In this document: in pieces, positions 7,399-15,308 of the stretch
Layout: the number at the start of each line of letters is the position of its first letter
Position numbering within the stretch: the stretch's first letter is position 1
NCBI GenBank assembly: GCA_020846535.1
Contig: JADLDR010000034.1
Coordinates: forward strand, 1 to 45,168
Length of the DNA: 45,168 nucleotides
Direction of reading: 5' to 3'
DNA from: Armatimonadota bacterium
GTDB lineage: Bacteria > Armatimonadota > JADLDR01
Position numbers and translations under genes: made by a program
The notes under the pieces: generated by a model
Seen by the model: only the letters and a program-made list of their open reading frames with translations
Told to the model about the DNA's origin: nothing
Database searches by the model: none

Positions 7399-7900
7399 AA
7401 CGCCTCCTGAAAATGAATAAAGCCGATTTCTATTTCGCTGTAGGAACCGACTTTCCTGGTCATGAGCCGCAAAAACTTTATTCCGATTGTTTTTTGAGAA
7501 TCGCCACCTGCCGGACGCCCTGTCAGATGAGATGGCGCGGGTTGAAGAAGCGCGCCCCGGAAGTCAGCCTGCCTGCCATGAAATGCCTCGCCGGTAATGG
7601 AATGGCACTGCCAGGGCCTGCCTGCGCCCTCTTTAACGGACACAGGGGATGTCCCGATTCCATCTTCCAATCCGGGCGGGCGGCGGCTTAGGGGTTCGGA
7701 GGATAGGGGGTGAAACCGCCCCTTATCGGCATCAAGATCGGACAAGGCTTGAGCATTAGATCGCGGGAAGCGCTCTGTGGCCGTCCGCCAATCACGACAA
7801 GCGAAGGGAAGTGAAGCATTTTTCTGTTGTTAGCCTGTAATTGGTACAGCGCGATACGGGCCGTACGGTGAAGCAACTGAAGCCAAGCGATATGCTTTTG
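7399..7900. other. Gene-free stretch before IS66 element
   Basis: No convincing gene. The short plus-strand frame at about 7470-7590 (FRLFFENRHLPDALSDEMAR) has protein-like composition but no start codon, and ends after about 40 codons, so it is at best a gene remnant. The right end is the left border of the IS66-type element. Confidence 0.5.
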
Positions 7901-7915
7901 GTAACTATTCAGGCT
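7901..7915 (+). repeat. IS66-type left terminal inverted repeat
   Basis: GTAACTATTCAGGCT, identical to the reverse complement of 9258-9272. The match stops after 15 bases. Confidence 0.92.
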
Positions 7916-8006
7916 CCTCCTCTGGCAGAAGAGGAGAAAGGGATGTGAGGACGAAAAAGATATCCTCCGTGATCGGAAGACCCTTGGAAAGGACCGAGCG
8001 AAGAGC

Positions 8007-9268
8007 ATGTCTTCTCCGACAGCCACGAGCCGGGACGCGATTCGAGCGGTGTATGACGCAGGCCCCGACGCCGTGGTGGGGCTGGTCGAAGGGCTGCTGG
8101 CCCACATCACCGACCTGGAGGCCCGGGTGCAGGCGTGGGAAGATCGCCTGGTCAAAGACAGTCATCACTCCAGCAAGCCGCCTTCCAGCGATGGGGGCCG
8201 CCAGAAGACGCAGAGTTTGCGGGGCAAGAGTGGCAAGGCCCCGGGCGGCCAACCGGGGCATCCGGGCAAGACGTTGGCGATGGTGGCGGAGCCGGATCGA
8301 GTGGTGGTGCATACGCCTGGGCCATGCCGTTGTGGGGCCGCCCTGGAAGGGGTGGGACGGGAAGGCAGGGAGCGCCGTCAAGTCTGGGCGTTGCCCGTGA
8401 TGCGCCTGGAGGTGACGGAGCATCCAGCGCATCGGAAGCGCTGTCCGGCGTGCGGGCGCTGGAATACGGGGGTCTTTCCTGACGAAGTGCGTGAGCCGGT
8501 GTCGTATGGGCCGCGCCTGAAGGCCGTGGGTGTGTATCTGAGAGGGTATCATCTGTTGCCCTATGAGCGACTGAGCGAAGTGTTCGCGGATCTGAGGGGC
8601 GTGTCGATCTCGCCGGGAACGCTGTGCCAGGCCCTACAAGACGCTTCGGGGCGCTTGGCCCCGGTGGAAGCGCAGATCCAGGCCGGGTGGCAGCAGGCCC
8701 CGGTGGTACACGCCGACGAGACTGGGTTGCGGATCGCGGGGAAACGGCAGTGGCTGCATGGGGTCGGCACGAAGCCTCTGACCCATGATGCGCCGCACCC
8801 GAAGCGGGAGAGAGCGGCCCCGGATGCCATTGGGATTCTGCCCGGCTATGAGGGCGGGTCGTGTATGATGCCTGGAGCCGCGACTTTGCCTATCCGGGTG
8901 CCCATGCCTTGTGCCATGCCCATCCCCCGCCGACGGCTCCGGTGGGCGAACCCCTGTCCCGAGGACGGCCCAAGCAGCATCCGGCCCGGAACCTGTTGGC
9001 GCGGCTGAATCGCTACCAGGAGGCGACCCTGGCGTTCATGAAAGACTTTCGGGTCCCCTTCGACAACAATCTGGCCGAACGCGACCTGCGGATGATGAAA
9101 GCGCAACAGAAGATCTCGGGGGGCTTTCGCAGTCCCGCCGGGGCGCAAGCCTTCTGTCGCCTTCGCAGTTACATCTCCACCTTGCGTAAGCAAGAGAGCC
9201 ATGTCCTGACGGCGCTAGAACGGGTCTTCCTGGGTCATCCTCTGCTCCCTTCCCTTCAGCCTGAATAG
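8007..9268 (+). pseudogene. IS66-family transposase TnpC, frameshifted and deleted
   Basis: Frame one (8007 to about 8855) carries the TnpC N-terminal coiled region, a zinc-binding IS66 segment (CRCGAAL ... KRCPACG) and the catalytic core start (VVHADETGLRIAGKRQWLH). The frame then shifts near 8855; VYDAWSRDFAYPGAHALCHAH continues in another frame. Directly after HALCHAH, about 100 residues normally present (the HHLREL... region with a catalytic residue) are missing, and the sequence resumes at RGRPKQHPARNLLARL, PFDNNLAERDLRMMK and STLRKQ. The stop codon lies inside the right inverted repeat. Both lesions make the enzyme non-functional. Confidence 0.9.
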
Positions 9269-9272
9269 TTAC
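9258..9272 (-). repeat. IS66-type right terminal inverted repeat
   Basis: AGCCTGAATAGTTAC, the reverse complement of the left end. It overlaps the transposase stop codon TAG at 9266-9268. Confidence 0.92.
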
Positions 9273-9281
9273 AGATAATAT

Positions 9282-9524
9282 AGATCGGTGCGGTCGGCGT
9301 TGGCGGAGGAGGCCGATCTGGGGGTGGTCACGCCCGGTGCCGCAGCAAAGCTCCGGAAGCGGCGGATCAGTCAGGTGCGAGAGCGGATTGAGACAGTCTT
9401 GAGCCAGTTGTGGCGCGCCTTTGTAGACCGGGTTTTTTTCCGGTCGTGGGCCGGGCTGTGGAGTGCAATCCAGCGGAAACTGTTGGCGTATAATCTGTGT
9501 CAGCAGGGCATTATCTCTCACTAA
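9282..9524 (+). pseudogene. C-terminal fragment of a second transposase
   Basis: About 80 codons reading ISQVRERIETVLSQLWRAF, VDRVFFRSWAGLWSAIQRKL and LAYNLCQQGII, the typical tail of a DDE transposase (IS982/IS5-like; exact family uncertain). An in-frame stop at 9276 and the IS66 border at 9272 cut off the catalytic part. The GTG at 9288 is not a meaningful start. It is probably what remains of the element into which the IS66 copy inserted. Confidence 0.7.
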
Positions 9525-9584
9525 TCAACTCAAGACTCAGGTTTATTAAGGCGGGGCTGGGGGGGTGGTTGAATAAGAGCGTCC

Positions 9585-10514
9585 TCAAACATCCTCGTCC
9601 GGGGCGTCCTCGTCGATGATGTCTTCCTCATCGGCGGCGGACCGGGCTGTTCGCCCGCAGGAGCCTCCGTTTTTGCTACAGCCGCCCCTGTCGTGGCCGC
9701 ATTTGCCGCCTATCTGTTCCCAGCGGACGGCGGAGGCCGAAAACTCCAGCACTGTTCCCGATTCCTCGAATTCGGCCAAGATCGTTTCCTTGACGACATT
9801 CAAGCTCTGGACGCGGGCCTGGCCTTTGGGGGTCTGGACGACCTGGCTGATCATGGGCATCCGGATTCGGGCTTCCCGGTAGGCGTCGTACTCGTAGCGG
9901 AGGCAGCACATCAATTTGCCGCAGACGCCTGAGAATTTGGTGGGGTTCAGGAAAAGGCTCTGCTCTTTCGCCATCTTCATCGAGATGGGGTCGAAGGTGC
10001 GAAGGAAGGTGGCGCAGCAGAGCGACCTTCCGCAGACGCCGTACCCGCCCAGCGATTTGGCCTGGTCCCGCGCCCCGATCTGGTACAACTGAATCTTGCA
10101 TTTGAGGTGAGAAGCCAGGTCCTTGACCAGCTCGCGGAAATCCACCCGCGTTTCGGAGACGAAGTAGAAGGTGATCTGCGAGCCGTCGAAGGCGTATTCC
10201 GTTTCCACCAACTTCATCGGCAGGTTGCGGGCGGCGATGCATTTGAGGGAATAGGAGAAGGCGTCCTTTTCGCGCTGCCTGTAGGATTGCTTTCTGCGGA
10301 GGTCTTCCGAGGTGGCGAAGCGGACTATTTTCTTGAGCGGAGCGAGAAGGTCTTCCTCGGTGATCGGCTGCACATCGGTCATGGCAGTCCCGATTTCCAC
10401 ACCGCGGGCGGTTTCGGCCACGATCTGGTCGAGCCGTCTTATAGGAAGACCCTGAGGATCGAAATGATAGATTTTGCCAGGGCGTCGAAAAGACACACCC
10501 ACGATATCCGGCAT
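9585..10514 (-). CDS. ricT: RicT/YaaT-like PSP1-domain protein
   Basis: A 309-residue cytosolic protein with the PSP1 C-terminal domain. The paired cysteine motifs GVCGRSLCC and GVCGKLMCC (about residues 160-215) are the diagnostic RicT pattern and bind an iron-sulfur cluster in the Bacillus Ric (YlbF-YmcA-YaaT) complex, which steers RNase Y cleavage and development. The acidic tail after residue 270 contains a Cys/Gly-rich segment (GGKCGHDRGGCSKNGGSCG) and a terminal Asp/Glu run, both extra to the family core. The start at 10514 has AGGAGG 6 nt upstream. It is third in a sigma factor, small protein, ricT unit, not the usual holB neighbourhood. Confidence 0.92.
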   Translation of the reverse strand: MPDIVGVSFRRPGKIYHFDPQGLPIRRLDQIVAETARGVEIGTAMTDVQPITEEDLLAPLKKIVRFATSEDLRRKQSYRQREKDAFSYSLKCIAARNLPMKLVETEYAFDGSQITFYFVSETRVDFRELVKDLASHLKCKIQLYQIGARDQAKSLGGYGVCGRSLCCATFLRTFDPISMKMAKEQSLFLNPTKFSGVCGKLMCCLRYEYDAYREARIRMPMISQVVQTPKGQARVQSLNVVKETILAEFEESGTVLEFSASAVRWEQIGGKCGHDRGGCSKNGGSCGRTARSAADEEDIIDEDAPDEDV

Positions 10515-10546
10515 CTATCCCTCCTTTCCGGATATAAGGATCGGTA

Positions 10547-10855
10547 TCAATGTTTTCGCTTGAACAGGTGGCCGAGCCGGTTGATGATACTGCTTCCGTG
10601 TTTTCGGGGCTGGGAGACGCCGAACCGCCGGATCGCCTCATCGATGGCGCGGGCGCGGGCCTCGGCCTCCCACTGGGCAGGCACCTCGATGCCTTGCAGG
10701 GCCGCCTGGGCCAGAAGCGCGGTCTTCAACTGCTGCGCCGCCTCCAGGCGTTCCTGGGTGTCGCTGTGGCGCTCCAGGAATTCCCTGATGCGAGGCTCTT
10801 CCCCTTCCTCAACGAGTTCGTCTATGAATTTCGAGAGAGTTGTCTCCAGTGTCAT
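10547..10855 (-). CDS. Small helical protein encoded after ECF sigma factor
   Basis: A 102-residue hydrophilic, helix-rich protein with no cysteines and no membrane segment. I do not recognise a family. The middle (EFLERHSDTQERLEAAQQLKTALLAQAAL) has coiled-coil character and the C-terminus is basic (HLFKRKH). Its ATG at 10855 lies inside the end of the upstream sigma-factor gene (47-bp overlap), pointing to translational coupling; a weak GGGGA precedes it. By position it could be an anti-sigma or accessory factor, but no ZAS motif is present. Confidence 0.6.
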   Translation of the reverse strand: MTLETTLSKFIDELVEEGEEPRIREFLERHSDTQERLEAAQQLKTALLAQAALQGIEVPAQWEAEARARAIDEAIRRFGVSQPRKHGSSIINRLGHLFKRKH

Positions 10856-11486
10856 ACCCGGTTTTCCCCTGTCGGTAAGCGTTCAGCTTTTCGGCCTCCT
10901 GGACACGCTTCAGGATATCTTTTCTGAGCGAAATCATCGCCCGGTGAATCAGCGATTTGACGGCCCCTTCGGTGCGGTTCAGGGCTTCCGCCGTCTCCCT
11001 GACCGAGAGGCCGCCGATAAAGCGGTGCATCACGGCATCGTGCTGGTCGGGGGGCAGGCCGGCGATAGCGCACCGGACCAGCTCCTGCACTTCTTTTTTC
11101 TCCACGATCTCCTGTGGTCCGGGGCCGGTGTCGGCCAACTGCTCCCAAAAAAGACGCGTCCCCTCCGCCGTTTCGGAATCGAGAGAAACCATCCCGGCGG
11201 GCGGCTTGGCGCGCCCCCAATCGATGACCAGATTCAACGCGATCCGGTGGAGCCAGGGATAAATGGATTCCGAACGCCGAAACTCATACTGGTCGAGGTT
11301 CTGGAAAGCCCGGCAGAAAGTCTCGGAGGCGATATCCTTCGCATCCTCGGCGTGATTGGTTTTGAGATAAGTCAGCCGGTAAATGCGGGCATAATAGCGC
11401 CTGTGCAGCACATCGAACGCCTCGATCTCACCGCGCCGAATCCGCTGGACCAGTTCCCTGTCGGTTTCCTTCTCTATCGGGGACAT
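10809..11486 (-). CDS. ECF-type RNA polymerase sigma factor
   Basis: A 225-residue sigma-70-family protein. Region 2 is clear at residues 10-85 (DRELVQRIRRGEIEAFDVLHRRY; AEDAKDIASETFCRAFQNL; YPWLHRIALNLVIDW). Region 4 lies at about 130-185 (ALNRTEGAVKSLIHRAM, the recognition helix-turn-helix). The ~25-residue C-terminal extension overlaps the next gene. The start at 11486 is preceded by a weak GGGGG. It heads a three-gene unit ending in ricT, so RNA-degradation control may be tied to its regulon; that link is inference. Its promoter was not identified in the repeat-rich region upstream. Confidence 0.9.
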   Translation of the reverse strand: MSPIEKETDRELVQRIRRGEIEAFDVLHRRYYARIYRLTYLKTNHAEDAKDIASETFCRAFQNLDQYEFRRSESIYPWLHRIALNLVIDWGRAKPPAGMVSLDSETAEGTRLFWEQLADTGPGPQEIVEKKEVQELVRCAIAGLPPDQHDAVMHRFIGGLSVRETAEALNRTEGAVKSLIHRAMISLRKDILKRVQEAEKLNAYRQGKTGYDTGDNSLEIHRRTR

Positions 11487-11664
11487 ATGACCCCCAACCC
11501 CTTGTTCGTGATCGCTCCAACAGAAGTTATTTTAACAAATATCAAACAAAAATGCAATAGGGCCGGGTTTATATCGCGGCGTTCTGCGAGGAGCTTTGGC
11601 TTCGCGGCCATTTTCCGGCTTAGAGCCTATCGGGATAGGCCCTAACTTATCAAACTCTCCCCTC

Positions 11665-11808
11665 TCAAAACAACTCTCCTTGCCGACTGGCTTTCGATTT
11701 CCGCTCCGCCCGTTTGAAGGTCTCCACCGCCAGGCGCGGATACTCCGGCTGCTTGCCTTCCACGCTTCCGCCAACGCCCGCCTCCTGCATCCTACCGTAA
11801 TCAGCCAT
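11665..11808 (-). CDS. Short hypothetical reading frame
   Basis: Forty-seven codons, from ATG at 11808 to a stop at 11665, with a strongly basic C-terminal half (FKRAERKSKASRQGELF). No ribosome binding site is visible and no family is recognised. It could be a gene remnant. It is listed only because the residue composition is protein-like and the surrounding kilobase has nothing better. Confidence 0.2.
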   Translation of the reverse strand: MADYGRMQEAGVGGSVEGKQPEYPRLAVETFKRAERKSKASRQGELF

Positions 11809-11881
11809 GGTGGGATACGATTCTCGACAGGGCCGTATAATTCCTGCCGTAAGAGCGTTCTTTTCGAGGCGGCGCGTTGAA

Positions 11882-12295
11882 ATGTGTGGAGGGTGTGGAG
11901 GCAAAATCGGAAACTTTTCAGATTCCGAAAACCTAGTAGGGATCCAGCGAAAACTCTCAAGCCTATATCAATCCGTTATTCTCTTTTTCTATTTATATAG
12001 TACGAGACTCTTTTTCTAAGGGATACATTGTTTTTTTCCTTCCACACCCTCCACACATCAAGCAACGAAGAGAGAAGAGAGAATATCTTCTATATTCTCT
12101 TTCTTCTCTTTTCTTAAGAAAAGACTCTCTTTTGAAAAGAAGAAAGAACAATAAATATAAAGAAATATACTTAAATATCAGTAAACAGAGAATCAGAGGT
12201 GACAAAAGACATCCCTTGCCCTCGTTCCATACGGGGTTTTGAAAATCGAAAAAGTTTCCGATTTTGCCTCCACACCCTCCACACCCTCCACACAT
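11882..12295. repeat. AT-rich island bounded by inverted GGAGGGTGT-type repeats
   Basis: Left arm 11882-11933 (ATGTGTGGAGGGTGTGGAGG, then CAAAATCGGAAACTTTTC...) is matched in inverted orientation by the right arm 12235-12295. The right arm carries one more copy of the 9-bp GGAGGGTGT unit. A third, shorter copy (CCACACCCTCCACACAT) lies between them at 12042-12058. The enclosed ~300 bp is strikingly AT-rich for this genome. No coding function is supported; frames starting MCGGCGG arise from translating the repeat itself. The layout resembles a MITE-like or other mobile non-coding unit. Confidence 0.65.
12068..12123. repeat. Long AT-rich hairpin and adjoining palindrome
   Basis: AGAGAATAT (12078-12086) and ATATTCTCT (12092-12100) form a perfect 9-bp stem that extends, with a wobble and one mismatch, to 12068-12110. 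The next 16 nt, CTTTTCTTAAGAAAAG (12108-12123), form a perfect palindrome. Together they give the AT-rich island strong folding potential on both strands. Confidence 0.55.
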
Positions 12296-12364
12296 CCTAT
12301 TTTTTCGCAGACAATCGTTCCTTTGCCTGCGATGGGCGAGGCGTTAAGAAGACGGATCAAAGCT

Positions 12365-12400
12365 GGATGGACACGGATATATTTCCATCCGTGTCCATCC
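12365..12400. repeat. Perfect 14-bp hairpin repeat
   Basis: GGATGGACACGGAT (12365-12378) and ATCCGTGTCCATCC (12387-12400) flank an 8-nt loop. It resembles the GGATGGACACGGATG-type dispersed repeats seen between genes in many environmental bacteria. It lies 86 bp past the stop of the minus-strand hydrolase gene and could serve as its 3' hairpin. Confidence 0.7.
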
Positions 12401-12485
12401 GTTCTGATCGGTGTGTATCGGTGGTCAAAAAGAGTCCCTCACACCCCTCTCTTTTTTCTGCGAAAATATCGCCATCTTGCAGCAT

Positions 12486-14378
12486 TCAACCCGACCGCCA
12501 CGCCGCAACGCTCTCGATCACCCGGAGGCGGTCGCCTGCGCCGAGCGTTTCATAAATCTGCCGCGTCCGCTCGTAGGCTTCCGGGATTTTTCCGACGAAG
12601 GTAATCGGCCTGGGGCAGAGCAGCGCCGCATTGTCGGGCAGGTCTCCGATGCGAAGGATACCCAGCAGTTCCGGAACCGCCGGGTCTTCGTGCGTTTCGG
12701 GCAGGTCGGCCAGGATAACCTCCGGAATATCGGAATCGAGCAGGGCGGCATAGAGGGCGAGAACGGCGGTATAGCCCCTGCCGTAAACCGCGACCGGCCC
12801 GGCAAAGGGCTGGCTGCGGATCAGGGCCAGGGCGCTCAGGAGATCGCAGATCTGCCTTTCCGGCAGCGTCTTGCCCAGCAGCGGGTAGGCCCGGCGCATC
12901 GTCCAGAGGTAGCCCGGCCCGGTGGAGGTGATGCCCGTGTTCCGCACCTCCACCCCGGCGATGGCGATCCCCGGCCCGACCGCAGGCCGGGAGACGCTGC
13001 CTCCGGCAAATGGATTGGTCTCCTCCGGCTGCAAGGCATAGAGCGCCACCGGCAGCGGATAGGGATCGGAGGTGGGAACAGCGGTTTTGACCCGGATCGT
13101 CAGCCCGTCTTCGGTATCCAGGGTATAGGTGCTGAAGACGAGACCTTCCGCGCCGTCGGCTTTCCATTCGCGCAGACGAGGGGCAGGAGAAGCAGGGATA
13201 TGCCTGAAGGTTGTGGCGCGGAGCCGCGATAGGGCTTCCCTCCGGCGGTCGGGCCGCTTCTCCGCATCCACCGGGGTTCCCCGGTCGGACTGTTCGACCA
13301 GGATCGTATCGGCCCGGCGCATGGCGTCCTCTTCGGGGAGCTTTCCGCCGAAGACCAGCAGGTTTTCCTCCGGCTCCACATAATCGGAGACATCATCTGT
13401 GACCGGGGAGGCATCCCCTTTTAGATGCAGGTTGAACCACTCGAAGATCGCCTTGCGGATTTTCGGAGTGTAGCCGTGGGGCGAGATGTCTTCTATCAGC
13501 CCGGTTTTGCCTTCTACGCCTGCCGCTTTGTACTGGTGGGCGATACGGTGCATCACATCCCGGAAGGCGTAGGGCCGCCAGAGGTCGTCCTCGGTGCCGG
13601 CGGCCACCAGGAGCGGCCTGGGGGCGATGAGAGCGCCGATATCGGGGATGCACCAGCGGTAATAGTTGATCCAGAAGGCGCAGTCGCAGTGTCCGTCGGT
13701 GGCCCGGTCGGTGATAAGGTGTTCGATGCTCCCGGTCTGACAGACGGGCGCGACACACCGGACGCGCTCATCGGCGGCTCCCAGAAACCAGGAGATGGCC
13801 CCTCCCCCGCTCAGGCCAGTCACGCCCAGCCGCTCCGAATCCACATCGGCCCTCGATTGCAGGTAGTCGAGGGCACGCATGGCGTTCCAGACCTCCATCC
13901 CGGCAGGGGTGTAGCCCCGGCTGTACCAGTCCCATCGGCCCAGGTGGAAGGTTCCGTGATGGACTCCCTGAGACTCCCCCAACTGGATCGGGTCCAGCAC
14001 CAGAGCCGCGTACCCATGCTGGCCGAACCACCGGGGATTCGCCTGGTACGGGGGGTTCACCTTCCCCTTTGTGTGTCCGCACAGGTAGAGAACGGCGGGC
14101 AGCGGGCCTTCCGGCTTCAGGGGCCGGTAGAGGTTGCCGGGCACATAGGCTCCCGGAAGGCTCTGGAAATGAATCTTCTCCACCGCGTAATCGCCGCGCT
14201 CCAGGACGCCGGTGACGGCGGCCTCAAGGGGCGCTCGCTCCGGCAAAGGCGAAAGGCCGAGCATCTCCAGCCACATCGCCCGCCGCTCCGCCAGAGTGCT
14301 TTCCGGATTCTGCATGGGAACAGCCAGGGAATGGCTGGAGAGGGCGCGGGCCTCCCGGCACATCGCTTCATAGATCAT
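12486..14378 (-). CDS. Two-lobed alpha/beta hydrolase (acetyl-xylan-esterase-like)
   Basis: A 630-residue protein of the dienelactone hydrolase/acetyl xylan esterase superfamily. The first lobe is complete: LPAVLYLCGH (oxyanion region), nucleophile elbow GLSGGG with Ser190, LLVAAGTEDD as the acid strand, and ISPHGYTP carrying the histidine. The second lobe (after ~residue 370) repeats the fold, but its elbow reads VYGRGYTA, with the serine replaced by glycine, so it is probably structural or substrate-binding. No signal peptide is visible. The start at 14378 has AGGAG about 9 nt upstream; longer reading would only copy the preceding gene out of frame. It lies 17 bp after that gene, so the two are likely co-transcribed. 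Probable substrates are acylated sugars. Confidence 0.85.
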   Translation of the reverse strand: MIYEAMCREARALSSHSLAVPMQNPESTLAERRAMWLEMLGLSPLPERAPLEAAVTGVLERGDYAVEKIHFQSLPGAYVPGNLYRPLKPEGPLPAVLYLCGHTKGKVNPPYQANPRWFGQHGYAALVLDPIQLGESQGVHHGTFHLGRWDWYSRGYTPAGMEVWNAMRALDYLQSRADVDSERLGVTGLSGGGAISWFLGAADERVRCVAPVCQTGSIEHLITDRATDGHCDCAFWINYYRWCIPDIGALIAPRPLLVAAGTEDDLWRPYAFRDVMHRIAHQYKAAGVEGKTGLIEDISPHGYTPKIRKAIFEWFNLHLKGDASPVTDDVSDYVEPEENLLVFGGKLPEEDAMRRADTILVEQSDRGTPVDAEKRPDRRREALSRLRATTFRHIPASPAPRLREWKADGAEGLVFSTYTLDTEDGLTIRVKTAVPTSDPYPLPVALYALQPEETNPFAGGSVSRPAVGPGIAIAGVEVRNTGITSTGPGYLWTMRRAYPLLGKTLPERQICDLLSALALIRSQPFAGPVAVYGRGYTAVLALYAALLDSDIPEVILADLPETHEDPAVPELLGILRIGDLPDNAALLCPRPITFVGKIPEAYERTRQIYETLGAGDRLRVIESVAAWRSG

Positions 14379-14395
14379 GGTACGCTCTCCTCTCC

Positions 14396-15127
14396 CTACA
14401 AAGCGCCGACGCAGAACAGCTCGTGTCTTGCGCTCATCCGGACGATGCGGCTGTAGTGCATGACCTTGCAGGCCGCCTCGCCGTCTTGCGGCACAGCCGT
14501 CTTTTCGCGCAGCACGAACTCCGCCGCATCGAAGGTGTTGTAGCAGACGAAGGCCATCGCGAACCGCTCCACGGCCCGGCCCGCCCGGGAATCCATATCG
14601 GGGACCGGCACCGGGCCGGTATCGACCTGGAAGCGCTCGGTCCCCTCGCAGATATTCATGGTTTTGACGGGGTAATCGATGACGGCTTCCGTATCGCCGT
14701 ATCGAAGGCGGGTCCGGGCGAGCAGGGGAAGATTGCCGAGGGTGGCCCGCACCACCTGTGCGTCCGTCCGCAAAGGCTCTACCGGCGTCTGCGAGCGAAT
14801 GTCGATCTTCACCTCTTCGAAGCGGGGGCTGTTGGGGCCTGCCTCCCATTCGCCCTCGTTTGCCGGATCGTGGGCGGGATAGGTGCGGAGGATCAGGTAT
14901 TCTTTCTCCGACCAGATGCCGCAGAAGTCGTAATTGGGCGCTTTGAACAGCCCTTCCCGGACATACATTTCCTCGGATTTGCAGGGCGTGATCAGCACGA
15001 AGGTTTCCGCCTCCCCGCTTCCGGGTCGGGTCAGGACGCAGCGGGCGTCGATCTGGATGCGGGCGGTATTGGCGCGGCCCGGAACGGTGAAGGTCATAAA
15101 GGAACGCGGGAAATCGGGCAAGTTCAT
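14396..15127 (-). CDS. Conserved hypothetical protein, hydrolase-operon partner
   Basis: A 243-residue soluble protein that I do not recognise. It has beta-rich segments (RIQIDARCVL, EYLILRTYP, VKIDIRSQTPV) and no signal peptide or catalytic signature. The start at 15127 has AGGAGG 6 nt upstream, with MNLPDF as the N-terminus; the open frame extends to 15205 without support. Its only gene neighbour on the same strand is the two-lobed esterase 17 bp downstream, so the pair may act on the same substrate. The 181 bp between it and the divergent macroglobulin gene hold no further gene. Confidence 0.75.
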   Translation of the reverse strand: MNLPDFPRSFMTFTVPGRANTARIQIDARCVLTRPGSGEAETFVLITPCKSEEMYVREGLFKAPNYDFCGIWSEKEYLILRTYPAHDPANEGEWEAGPNSPRFEEVKIDIRSQTPVEPLRTDAQVVRATLGNLPLLARTRLRYGDTEAVIDYPVKTMNICEGTERFQVDTGPVPVPDMDSRAGRAVERFAMAFVCYNTFDAAEFVLREKTAVPQDGEAACKVMHYSRIVRMSARHELFCVGAL

Positions 15128-15308
15128 GGGATGCCTCCTGTGAGGGAATCGGGCTGCTCTCCGGTTCGCCGGCGAGGGCAGGGTTCCTGCTTCAAAAGGG
15201 TTCATTGCAGATGGCGATATGCAAACGTTTTGAAATCATGATGAAGGTTTCCTTCCGCCCGCGCCTCTATCTGCTGTAGAGAACGGTAACTCGAAAGAGG
15301 AGGCTATC

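Larger units (their letters stand above)
7901..9272 (+). mobile_element. Decayed IS66-family insertion sequence (tnpC only)
   Basis: The element runs from GTAACTATTCAGGCT at 7901 to its perfect inverted copy ending at 9272. GTAA-type ends are characteristic of IS66. It encodes only a TnpC-type transposase, like the ISBst12 subgroup, which lacks tnpA and tnpB. At 1372 bp it is about 300 bp shorter than usual because of an internal deletion in the transposase. The 8-bp flanks (TGCTTTTG left, AGATAATA right) do not match, so no target duplication survives. The right flank continues straight into the tail of an unrelated transposase, suggesting insertion into an older IS and later rearrangement. 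Confidence 0.9.

Noticed and set aside
7413..7691. 92-codon plus-strand frame before the IS66 element
   Set aside because: No ribosome site, no family, and composition typical of random high-GC sequence. A nearby protein-like stretch in another frame is too short to call.
11881..12295. Frames beginning MCGGCGG on both strands
   Set aside because: The N-termini are direct translations of the GGAGGGTGT repeat and the rest reads through AT-rich hairpin sequence. Treated as repeat, not as zinc-binding proteins.
14379..14849. 157-codon N-terminal extension of the two-lobed esterase
   Set aside because: The extra residues are an Arg/Gly/Pro-rich out-of-frame copy of the upstream gene; AGGAG lies directly before the ATG at 14378.
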